From Lithospermum erythrorhizon (Eukaryota > Streptophyta > Magnoliopsida > Boraginales > Boraginaceae): a stretch of 64,000 nt of DNA. Below, in pieces: positions 12,805-23,349 of the stretch. The notes beneath the pieces are model-generated. The model was given only the letters and a program-made list of their open reading frames with translations, searched no databases and had not been told where the DNA came from. Position 1 is the first letter of the stretch. The number at the start of each line of letters is the position of its first letter. A program made the position numbers and the translations under genes. The stretch spans positions 62,001 to 126,000 of the forward strand of contig JADFUC010001680.1 in the NCBI GenBank assembly GCA_019722365.1. Reading direction: 5' to 3'.

Positions 12805-13379
12805 GTTTAATCAGAGCCAAATTAAGTTGCTTTTACATTATTTATTTTTATGCTTGTTTTGTTTTTATCAATTTTTTATTTGATTAATTCTTGTTCATAT
12901 ATTTAATTGATAAATATATGATGAGAATAAATCACCATGTTCTTGATTATTGATTTACACATGTGTTACAAGTTTATGATGATGTATTATCATATTTTGT
13001 TAACATGGATTTTGTTCATAAATTAATAGGGAATGGTTAATTGATTTTGTTTCAAAACAGTTTTTGTAAAACGTGTTTGAGCGTCTAAAATTTTGAAATT
13101 AAAACCTAATTTTTTCTGGAACCCAGATAGCACGTAGAAGATCTCCATTAATGTTTATAATTTTGGATTTTCTAAGTGCCATAAAACAATTTGAGATTTC
13201 TGGACTGTTTAATTAATAATTAAATATAGAAAATTTATTTTAATGAACTGACCAATTAAGTTTGTTCAAAGGAAATTATGGAGTTTAACGTGTTCGAATT
13301 TCATAAATTTTTGAAAAATTTTAAAGCCTCCAAAACGATTCTACAAAACTAGATTAAATTAAATGCGAAACCGAGTTAA

Positions 13380-13560
13380 ATATGGTATTGTGCCGCCGTC
13401 AGCCGACCGACCGGCGACCCCTACAGGCGCGTCCGGTCTCGGATCGGGGTGATTTGGTACCAAAATGACGGTCGGACGACGACCTAGGCGGAGGGGCGGC
13501 GCGTGTCGACCGTAGGCCTCTATAGGCCGGTCGTCCGAGCCCATTATGACGTGTGCCCTA
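13380..13560 (+). other. GC-rich island in the leader of copia element 1
   Basis: A strongly GC-rich block of about 180 bp, rich in CCGGCC/GGTCGG-type inverted words, sits in an otherwise AT-rich leader between PBS and gag and is followed by an AT-rich TTAATTAATT tract. The same arrangement (GC island, then AT-rich tract) is present in element 2 (about 34,825-34,915) and, on the minus strand, in the outer element (about 44,980-45,350). It could fold into a stable RNA structure in the genomic RNA. The minus-strand frame at 13359-13544 is judged a composition effect. Confidence 0.5.
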
Positions 13561-14899
13561 ATTTTGAAAACCCTAATTCCGAATTTATTCCTTATTTTGG
13601 TTTCCTAAAATTATGGGACTAGTTATATTTCGGTTTTTATTGATTATTTGTCATTTTAATCACCTAATTAATTGTAATTAATTATGTGATGACAATTAAT
13701 TAATTTCCTTTATATTATATCTTTTTAAATTAATTTAAAGTGATATATGATTATAGTATGGCTCCATCACCCAATGTATTTTAGAAAATATTTGTGATGA
13801 ATATTTTTCTATAATATGTATGCGAGTTAATAATTATTGGTATGGTATTAATTAACATGTGTATGATAATTGAGTTTATATTAATTAATTTTAATATGTG
13901 TAATTACATGGATTAATTAATTTGATAATTACAAACATGCGTTGTCGATGCCATTTAAAATATTTATTAAGTTCATTTATGTGATTCAATAAAGTGCCTG
14001 TTTGTAATGGTATTGGAATGGAATATATATAGATATGGCCCGTTTATTTATTTTTCGGTCTGGGCTTAGTAATGTTGTAAATGACGCTTACGAGTCGTAT
14101 TCTTTGTATTTATTTATTTCTTTGTTTACCCACAAGCTTTTAATTTGTCTAAGATGGGTTAGTATATAAATATTGTAACAGAAATGAAGATATTGAAGAT
14201 CGTTCCGGTGGTGTTGATGCGGGTGAGTAGGATGGATCGGAAGTCACGAATCTGAGGAGGGGACTTATGTTAGTATTTGATAAATACTTGTAATAGGTTC
14301 TGAGGGCCATATCGTATATCTCTTGAATGTGCATTACTTGTTTTATTTTTAAATATTCTAAATGTATTCTTGATTATGTGCTAGTATGCGTGAGTAAATG
14401 AAAACAAAGTAATAATAATCTCGCGATTAAAATTTAAGCAAATGAGGCAATTTTAAAGTTGTGCGATCAAGCTGCATCGATTGGGCACACCGTGATGAAT
14501 TGTTACAATGTTGCATTGATAGCATAATGATGGATCGTGTTAGTGATTTCAGCTAACGTTGTGAGAACTTCGGATGATCGATCAAGTAACACTTTGGTTT
14601 AATTGGTATCTTAACCGGTTTTGGAGATACAAATGTTGGGTAGCATCACATAGAGAGATGCTAGTGACACGAAGTTATGTAGTTTTACATAATTGGTTTA
14701 CTGACCTACTATTATTTGGATTCAAAATGTAGCGAGTGTTAGTTTGAATTTAAGTGTAATAGGTCTTGATACTAATATATTCGTGAGATTTGAAGTATTA
14801 GTATTTACTTTACAATTTATTTGTAAGTGTTTTTAAGCGTGATAGTTCTTGAGTACATTATTTATTTACTTATTCTTGTAGAATTAATATGGCTACATT

Positions 14900-15650
14900 A
14901 TTCTTTGCCCTAGAACTGAACTTGAACTTCGTTAACTTTCATTGCGTGTATGATGGTGCAAATTTTGAGGCATTAATTACCATTGAGTTGAGTTATGCTT
15001 CAAGTTGCACGGGATTGAATACGTCTTGTATAAAGAAATTCCTATAAGACCTTACAGGGACGATGTGTATGCACGGAAGAAATATGAGTTGCATAAGAAG
15101 GACTCTACAAGCGCTGAGTGTCTTATCTTTGCCGGATGGAGCAGTTCGAGCTGCGTATGATGAGTATCACGTATATGACATTTATCGAAGCTCTTGAGTG
15201 AATCGAAGGGCGTGCGGGGAATATGAGAAATCAAAACTTTTCGTGCCTGTTGGCTGCGGGGCGAAATACGGCAATTCGATTGCGCTTGAGGTAATGGATG
15301 CGGCCGAAGCGGTGCAGATCGCCCGGGATCTTGAGATAAGCCCCAGTTGAGTTCTTTATCACCATGAGATGCACTTTGAGTCGATATGTCTAAAGTATAT
15401 CAAAGGATATACTTGAGTCTGAGGTCGATCGAGCACTCGCCGAGATTCATAAACAAATAACCATTCTTGATGCTAATGATTTTGGATATGAATGGAAGAT
15501 GCTCGACCTACTGTCGTTGCTACAGCGGTAAGCGTCGAGCGAGGGCAAGGGTGTCTCTGCGGATGACATCGCATTGTGCCGAACTCGAGGGTCAGGCGGC
15601 TGTATGGAAATTGATCGAGATAGGAAAAATGGTTTAATAAACACGAGCTA
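14900..15650 (+). pseudogene. Degraded copia gag (element 1)
   Basis: A gag-like start can be read near 14,910-15,020 (residues resembling 'LNLNF' and 'CVYDGANFE'), which is where copia gag proteins carry their N-terminal conserved block. The remainder up to the protease is too broken to follow and no zinc knuckle is readable. Located between the leader and the protease as expected. Frameshifted throughout and not able to encode a capsid protein. Confidence 0.4.
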
Positions 15651-15699
15651 AGGTGTGTATGTTATTAGAAGTTTATTTAACTTCTAATTCTACTTAAAT

Positions 15700-18660
15700 G
15701 GGTGCTAGACACCCAGGTTGTGGTTCTCATATTTGTCGTATCACGGGGCTTTCGAGGCAAGTAGAAGACTCGAAGGAAATGGATGCGTGTGGGAAATGGC
15801 GAGAAGGTTGCGGCCGCTGGAGTAGGATCCGTTAGTTTAAATTGCCCGGGCCTTGTTTTGAACTTATCTCAGGTTTACTATGTACACGCAATTTGCGGGA
15901 ATATTATTCCTATTTGTTTTTGAATAATGATGGTTTCATTTTCAATAGATCTAGATGAATTTAGGATGCTTGGGAATGGGAGTAGTATTTGAATACGCCT
16001 CCGCCCGAAATGAATTACATGGGTTTTGAACATGATTAATGAGTCATATAACATAAACTTAAGCGGAATAAGCCTAACGACTTAAACCAAACATACCTAT
16101 GTCATTGCGAGACTAGGTCACATTAACGAGAACCCGAATCAGAAACTCCGATTGGAATACTTGAAGGTTTCGATTGAATCATCACGATAAGTGTGAGTCT
16201 TATACGGGCAGAAATGACCAAAAATGCCTTTCAACAGCTTAAATGAAAGGGCAAGTGATTTGTGGGATCATACCTGTTTGATGTATGTGGGCCAATGAAC
16301 ACATACGCAAGAGGTTATAACTACTTCATTACATTCTTGATGACTCTGATAGATACGGTTTTGTATACGATGGAACCTGTGCGAGTCCTTTGAAATTCAA
16401 AGGAGTTCAAAATGAAGTCACAAAACTGATTGAACAAAGAACCAATAAAATTTCTCAGTCAAATAGAATTGGAGAATATTTGAGTCAGAGTTAATCTTTA
16501 AATGCTTAGAAATTATTAGTATTGTTTTTACATGACTAGAAAAAAACTCCAGCGAGAGCATGACGTAATAAGCGTGTCGAAAGGAGAAATCGAACCCTTC
16601 TTGACATGGTTCGGTACGATGGAAGCCTATCTGATCTACCGGTTAATTTACGGGGATATGCACTTCTAAGCGGCGCTTACCTTAGCAGATGTCCAACGAG
16701 TCATCGAGATAAAACTCCCGTGGTATTGAACAGGAAGATTCCCAGAGATTGGGTTTTCTAAGATTTGGAACGTGAAGCTTATGTTAGAGATTAACAAAGA
16801 TAAACTTGCGCCCAAATCTGATAAATCTTATTTACTAGGATATCCAAGGGAAGCAGGTTGGTTACTACTTCTACGAGCGAAAGGGAGAATAAAATCTTCA
16901 TTGCGAGCAGAGTATTCCTTGAAAAGGAATATCTGTCCAAAAAGGCCAAGCCAATGGTGTTCATCTTGATGAAGCTGGCTGATAAGTCAATATCGATGCA
17001 TCTAATGCAAAAGGCATCTGACGCTTCCACAAAATTGGAACCTTCTTTCATAGAGGCCAGGTTCTTGATCCACGGAAAATTTGTGGAAGAACCCGACCAC
17101 AGGAGATCCAGCGGGGATCGCCCACGAACGAGCTTATTTGGTATGGTGAAAACTTTTAAATTCGTTGAGAGTGGCCGAGCCAGCTTCTTTAAAGAAGCAA
17201 TGAATAGCGAGGATCTTTGACAAAATGGCAAATTGCCATGCAATGCGAGATAGTTCTATGTGCGAAAGCGAGGTTTGGTCGCATTGAATTTACCGAAATG
17301 GAAATTCCATACTATTGAATGTAAATGGGTATTTAAGAAGAAACATGATAAAAGCGAGAAGCGTTGATGTTTTCAAAGCTAGACTTGTAGCGAGGTTTCA
17401 AAACAAGTTCACGGGTGGACTATGTGAAAACTTACTCGCCGGTGGCTATGCTTAAATCCATCAGGATAATCTTAGCATTCTTTAGCGTTTCGCTGACTAT
17501 GAAATATGGCAAGTGGATGTAAGGTGACTTTTTCACTGAATGGAAATTTAGAGGAAGATGTGTACATGGTACAACCTCGAACTACATGTCTAAAGGACCT
17601 AAGAAGGTATGCAAGTTGCAAAGAGATCCATTTATGGTCTTAAGCGGGCATCCGTAGTTGGAATCTACGTTTTGATGAATCGATCAAAGTTTGGTTTTAA
17701 ATCGAGCGAAGAAGAATCTTGTGTATACAAAAGAAGGTAAGTAGAATTATGTATCGTTCATAGTCACGTATGCGATGACATACTTATCATTAAAACAACG
17801 TAGAGTTACTAAACTCGGAGTCAAGGATTGGTTGTGCAAATATTTCTGATAGAAGGACTTAGGCGAGAGAGCCTTGATATATACTTGGAATAAAAATCCG
17901 CTGAGGATCGAGCAGGCTGATTGGACTTTATTCGGAATGCTTATGTGAATAAGATGCTGCAAGGTTCAATATAGTAATTACAAGAAGGTAATCTCCCATT
18001 GAGACATAGGTTGACTCGGCGAGCCACAGGTGTCCCAGCTCTGAGTCTTGAGATGAGCGAAATAGAGCATCTGCTTATCTTGTTATAGGATCCATCATGT
18101 ATGCCGTGTTATTACTTGAACTTTGATGTGTCTTATAAACAAGTGTAACGAGTAGATACCAAGCTAATCGGTGAAAGCCAACTTTGGATTGCGGTGAAAT
18201 AAATCTTGAAGTATCGAGAGAACTAGAATCTTTCTTATTCATATGGTGGAGATGAGGAGTTAACGTGTGAGTACACCGGCCTTGAGTTTCAAGCGGCGAA
18301 GGCGACTATCGTTCGATGCAGGTATGTATTTTGTCTCAGCGGTGGAGTAGTATCTTGGAGGAGTTCGAAGCAGTCTTGTTGCGATTACACCCACGAATCA
18401 CGAGAATGCATCGCGGCGTCACGAAGCGGTAAGAGCGTATTGGATAAAGAAGTTAAGTGACTTGGTGTGGTACCTAGCGTTGAGGGACCGGTGGAGTTGC
18501 TTTGTGACAATCTTTAGGCGATAGCTCGAAACTAAGGAACGGCTTGTCCTTGAAATCGAAACACGTACTCGGAAAGTGATATCGCTTTGATTAGAATATG
18601 CTTGATAGAGTGATGTCGAAAGTATGTAAAGAAGTAGAAAGCAGGCCAATTTGGCGACCC
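15700..18660 (+). pseudogene. Degraded copia pol polyprotein (element 1): PR-IN-RT-RH
   Basis: Pieces of all pol domains can be read in order, in changing frames. Protease: 'GCGSHIC' near 15,715. GAG-pre-integrase: a 'YLWHCRLGHI'-like block near 16,105. Integrase: 'DVCGPMNTYARG' and 'YNYFITFLDD' near 16,280-16,345, and its C-terminal part 'NKIFIASRVFLEKEYLSKK' at 16,890-16,946. Reverse transcriptase: 'ECKWVFKK' near 17,320, 'VDYVKTYSPVAMLKSIRI' near 17,420, then an 'IVIYVDDIL'-like motif broken near 17,760. RNase H: 'SGYVFVLSGGAVSW' and 'ECIAA' near 18,320-18,415. This order is diagnostic of copia. Nearly every block carries small insertions or deletions, several at homopolymers, so no functional polyprotein is encoded. 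Confidence 0.8.
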
Positions 18661-18699
18661 ACATACTAAACCACTAAGTCGGGGCAAAAGCGTGATGAG

Positions 18700-19548
18700 C
18701 ATCACGGCCGAACATAGGTCTTAGACGGTCTCCTTGATGGTGTTAGGTTAAGTGATCGGTATGTATCTATTGTGTTATGTGAACAAATGTTGAATATTAT
18801 TGCTTCTTATATTTTAATATATTTGTTTTGCTATGATGACTATATGTTTGAATTTACATATAATATACATGTAGTGTATCCTCGATGAGTGAAAGGTTAA
18901 ATCCTAGGTTGGTGTATTTTCTAGAGGTAACATGAGCCATTAATTACCTTTCTTGAGCTAGAAACAAATCTAGCGGGCAGTGAGATGCGATAGTTAGAGG
19001 CGACAAGCATCGTATATTCTGTGGGTGTTTTGATTAGTGATCAAGATTGATCGCGTTAGCCCTCTGAGGACTAGATGATACCGTGAAATTTGCGGTCTGG
19101 TGACGGGGAGGCTGAGTATGACGAAATAGATTCATAGAAGATATGTATATACATTGTCGCATGACATTTGTTTAGAATTTTAGGTTCGTCGATTCTTAGA
19201 CTTCTGATATATAACTATACGTGTTATCTGAAGCTACGTACTTTGACTATGACGAACATACGCACTTAGCGGGGATTATAACGGCATATGTTGGGTCGCT
19301 AGCGGTGGTATATAGCGATAGATGTTGATATATTGGGAGGTTGTCAGATCGCGTATACAAAGGAAGATCTGGGGCCTACCAGCGCGGTTGAGTCTTGATT
19401 GGTTTATGGGACGCCATAAATCTTTATTAAGTTCATACTCGGTAAAAGAAAGTTGTGGGTGTTTGTAACAGCTGCTTATGGACCAGCCTACGACTAGAGA
19501 TCGGCGTGATAAAGGAATTGTAAGATGTCGTCCAAAGGGCAGCGGGAG
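18700..19548 (+). other. Extended 3' region of copia element 1, between RNase H and 3' LTR
   Basis: About 850 bp lie between the end of RNase H and the polypurine tract, with no frame I recognise. A core at 19241-19300 ('ctttgactat', then 'ggattataacggcatatg') recurs in element 2 at 39531-39570 and on the minus strand of the outer element at 32783-32838. It ends in the purine tract 19534-19548. Confidence 0.6.
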
Positions 19549-20524
19549 TGTTGGAAATCGATGAGGGTGGTTCCATTTATTATGCCGTTAATAATAATTG
19601 TATAGCAATTCATTTACGGTTGGGTTAAATGTGATTATCGAACTTAGTGTTGACTTAGTAATTGTATATTCTTAGTGTGGGTTCATGATAATTTAAGGGG
19701 TTATGAGCGATTCTTCGTCTTACTCGTTAATCGTTATAATAATAGTAATTGGTCAATTATTATTATTATACAACTACTATTATCACGAGCCTATAAAGAT
19801 TCGCTTTTTGTCTGATTGGCGTTGAGTTATATTTAATGTATGAAGTTAAAAGTATATATAATTGAGAAATGTATTTCTATAAATTCTGAGGTTACGTTTT
19901 ATGTAGAATGTCGATTGAACAAATAGAATCAATTAAATAGTTATTTAATTGGTTCGAATAATTTAGTGTTGCTCGATAGCGAAGATTATTGATATTGACT
20001 CGTTACTATTTAATTAGCTTAATTAAAATGGATTCGACTCATGTGACTCGTTAATGTCTTAGAACTAATAGAGTTAGCGAATTGACTAATAGCGGGTTGC
20101 TTATCGAACTGTTTAACTGTACATATAAAGCAAACTTTAGGGTTTTAAATTAAGCTAGGATTTTGTAAAAACTTTTCACAACCTAGTAGCACACTTCCCA
20201 ACTTTGTATTCTCGAAATTTTGGGGTTTTTTAGTTTGTTCATCGCGTTTACTAGCATAGATTAGTTCTTGATTGACCTACGGGTGTGGACTAACTAGAGA
20301 TATCGTCGATTGATATTCTGACAAGAAGGCGAAGGGGAAGTCAAATTCCGTTGTGAATTTAGGCGTGTGAATTTGGTGGAATTTACTCCATTGCTGTATA
20401 AGTCCCTCTGTTCATATTTAATTATATGTTTTTGTATTGAATAATGTATTATGCACTTTAAAGATCCTGGAACTATCGGATTTGTATTTATACTTTCATA
20501 TTATATCCATAGTAATTTTTCTTC
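19549..20524 (+). repeat. 3' LTR of copia element 1
   Basis: Starts TGTTGGAAATC directly after a purine-rich tract and matches 11827-12804 over its length, ending near 'agtaattttt' plus a few bases. Divergence from the 5' LTR is patchy rather than uniform. The inverted-repeat module (cgttataataatag ... ctattat) is retained at about 19733-19786. Confidence 0.85.
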
Positions 20525-20542
20525 GAGCATCCAGGAGTTTCA

Positions 20543-20648
20543 GACTTGTTCTTTTCCCGGAAGGATTTTGAAGAGATAAGCTGTCGTCGTAGAGAGTGCT
20601 TTGGCTTTCGGACTTGTCCTTTTCCGGAAGAATTTTGAAGGGATAGAG
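20543..20648 (+). repeat. 68-bp tandem duplication next to the copia 3' LTR
   Basis: A segment starting 'gacttgttcttttcccgg' at 20543 is repeated as 'gacttgtccttttccgg' at 20611; both continue into 'aag[g/a]attttgaag[a/g]gata'. The period is 68 bp. It lies in the gypsy remnant a few bases beyond the copia 3' LTR, just upstream of the gypsy protease. Confidence 0.75.
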
Positions 20649-20689
20649 TGTCCTCATGTGAGGATCCGCTTTGAATTGCTCCTTGCGGT

Positions 20690-23244
20690 GATAATAACTA
20701 AGTAGGGCGGATCTTTGAGGTAGATGCAGGGAGCTCGGTGGATATCTTGTTCCTGGAAGAATATCTCAAGCTGGGGATGAGCGGGCACAAATCGAACCGG
20801 TGTGCGCTCCACTTGGTGGGATTCACACGAGGCGTCACGGTAGAATCCACAGGGGGTTCGAACACTATAGTTCTGATGGGGAAGCATCCACAACAGGCCA
20901 CGAAGATGGTAGAGTTCACCATCATGGATATGGCGGATGGGGCCTCTGATGGGATCATTCAGGCGACCAGCGTTGGCAGCCGTAGTTTGGCAGCGGTAGC
21001 GTCTACCATCCCACCTCAGAGCTGAAGTTCCCGATAAGACATGGGATCGGGAGATCTGAGGGGGTCGGGAGATACAGCAGGGGATCTTCTTGGCCAATGA
21101 AAGCAGGATGGAGGTGGCGCCGCCTCGCGAGGGCTGAAGGGTTCGGGGACGGGCGTGTGTACGCTTGGAGGTCCCAGGAGGAAAGGCCCCGTAATGGGCG
21201 GCCGCGGGGGAGATCCAGGATGCTCGAGTTCCGTGAGGATCAGAAAAAGATCTTCCAAATAGGTATATCTTTGCTTGAGGTCCACGCTCATCCGGTCACT
21301 TGGAGAGTACCGGAAATCTTTGTAGAACCAAAAGATGCCCGAGGGTAGACACAGGTGTAAAGGCCGGTGTATTACGTCGGGGTGGTGAGGGGGATGTGAC
21401 TAGGTATCACCACGCGGAGAAGGCCCAGTTTTGCCTTGATTGTGGCGGCCCAGTTGAAGCCCTATTTTGAGGTACATCAGTAGAAACAATCACGGATCAG
21501 CCGTTGTGGCAAATACTAAAGAACTTGGCCGGTGCAGACGAGATAGTCAAATGGGCAATAGAGGCGGGCGAGTTTGATGCCAGTCTGACCACGCAGGCAA
21601 TGCTCAAGCCCGGGCTGGCGACTTTGTGCTAGAGTGCACCATGGGCCGGCAGGAAGCGCCTTAGTTAGTCGACCTAGTAGGTTCGCCTTTTAGATCCCAC
21701 GAACAATGAAATTTGAGTATGAAGTACTTGCCAATGGACTTCGTTAGCAAATGTTTTGGGGGAAATTTGAACACATCCAATATAAGAATAGATTCTCGGT
21801 TGTTGGTGGGCCATGTGAAGAGGCGATATTAACATTGAGCGAGAGGCAAAGGCGATTGTTAGGATATCTACAGAAAGTGCGAAGTTTGGCGAGTTTTTCG
21901 GTCACCGTAAATATGGAGGCATTGCCTGAAGAAAGGAATCGTGAGGCGGATAAACTGTCTCAGTTGGATTCTGGCGGAGTATGGGGCGATGCGAGGATTC
22001 CGCCTGGAGTGGGTAACGATGAAGCTTTCGGACAAAGGAAGTGATGGATAATGCCTCGGAGGTGAAGGAAAGCGCTTTAGGCTATGGTATCGGGATATCT
22101 TATATTTCCTTAGAAGCGAGTCGCACAAAAGGATCCCTCGGTGGGCTAATAAGATCAAAGGTAAAGCTTGAGGTATACCTATTTGAATGGGTCTGTCGAA
22201 GATCTTTTTAGGTCATTGAAGTGTCACCGAGAAGAGGCGTAGTTTTTGAAGAAATGCGTGAGGGGGCATGTGTGAAAGTCACATTAATGGCAGGCCTTAG
22301 TTAAAAGATCCTACAGTTAGGGATCTTCGGCCCTCTGTAGCTAGGATGTCGAGATGATGTCCGGAGGTCGGCCAGCGTTTCAAAAGGCGTACGTCCACTT
22401 ATCGACACCGAAATGGTTAACTTTCTTTGTGTGCACCATACTCTGATAGGCGCGAGACGTCGTAGGAGATCTTCGAGGGCCTTTAGGGGGCGAAGTGCAA
22501 CTTGTCGTGGCGGTGATCTTGCCAAATGGGTAGAAGCGAGCGACTACACACGGGATCAGGAGTAGGTATACCAGTTCTTAAAAGAGATCTTTACTCGATT
22601 CGGGGTACCCCGGGTGCTGGTCATTGACAATGGGACACAGTTCACGCCGGGAAAATTGAGGACCTGTGCTTAGAGCTAGGTATAGAACATTGGACGGCTT
22701 CCGTGTCATATTCCCAAGCCAATGGACAGGTAGAGGTGATGAACAGGGTGTCTTGGCGTCAGAAGAGTCTCAGGGAGGAGAGGGTTGTTGGGAGCGGGGC
22801 TTCCAGCATTGTTATAGTTATTCCGGGCGATGCCAAATCCTATCCTTGAGGGAAACCCCCTTCAACGGTGTATGGATCCGTGCCATTGCGGTGGAGTCAC
22901 ATTTGGTGACAACTTTCGAGTGTCGTACTATGACAAGGCTGGTTAATGAAGCGAGTGTAGCTCAACTTGAATATTGGAAGAAAAGAGGGTTCTTGGTGGC
23001 CGATAAGATGGCCCACAATACAAGGGAATTTAACGCAGCATTACAACAAAAGGGTTCGGGCAGACAATTCACAGTAGGGATCTGGTCACGAGGCTTGATA
23101 AGCTCGGCTCGTGGAAAGTCCCCTTGGGAGGCCCGTACATCCGAGAAAGGATTATGGGGCAGTCAGCATATGGTGGAGACCACTTGAAGGAGGCGTCGGG
23201 TATTGCGGTGGAGCAGCGTGTCACCTAGAAAATACTACGTGTAA
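20690..23244 (+). pseudogene. Degraded Ty3-gypsy (Tat-lineage) pol: PR, RNase H, integrase
   Basis: Protease: the 'VDILFLEEYLKLGM' block with 'LVGFTRGVTVE' (20,738-20,850) matches the flap region of Tat-type aspartic proteases. RNase H: 'RPVYYVG' near 21,360, 'KPYF' near 21,465, 'DEIVKWAIEAGEFDAS' at 21,538-21,585, and 'LQKVRSLASFSVTVNMEAL' at 21,868-21,924 followed by 'READKLSQL'. Integrase: 'VVAVILPNG' near 22,505, 'FGVPRVLVIDNGTQF' near 22,600-22,645, 'SQANGQVEVMNR' near 22,710-22,750. The C-terminus reads '..RKYYV*' with the stop at 23,242-23,244, the usual ending of this lineage. Only about 300 bp separate protease and RNase H, so nearly all of the reverse transcriptase (YxDD) is missing. 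Frameshifts are frequent; non-functional. Confidence 0.75.
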
Positions 23245-23349
23245 ACTCTGCTTGTACTTAAATTTATTATGAATAAAAAGATTTGGTTCCTTCTGACCGT
23301 CTTGAATGAACAAGTTCTATGTGGGTAAGTATCAATTGCACCCGGTACA

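Larger units (their letters stand above)
11827..20524 (+). mobile_element. Ty1-copia LTR retrotransposon (element 1), nearly full length
   Basis: Two long direct repeats flank it: the left one starts TGTTGAAATCAATG at 11827 and the right one TGTTGGAAATCGATG at 19549. A primer-binding site (tttaatcagagcc, a degraded match to the initiator-Met tRNA complement TGGTATCAGAGCC) follows the left LTR at about 12806-12818. A purine-rich tract (aaagggcagcgggag) immediately precedes the right LTR. Domain order protease - integrase - reverse transcriptase - RNase H identifies Ty1-copia. A possible target duplication is 'ggcat' before the left LTR against 'gcat' just after the right one. It inserted into the older gypsy element. 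Total length is about 8.7 kb and all frames are broken. Confidence 0.85.

Noticed and set aside
16791..17243. 150-codon minus-strand frame
   Set aside because: The opposite strand carries the copia 'VFLEKEYLSKK' block, so this is a shadow.
20654..21097. 147-codon minus-strand frame
   Set aside because: The plus strand of the same region encodes recognisable retroviral-type protease motifs; the minus frame is a shadow.
22666..23187. 173-codon plus-strand frame as a gene
   Set aside because: The gypsy integrase motifs run through this region and partly in other frames; the frame is a mixture of shadow and polyprotein tail.
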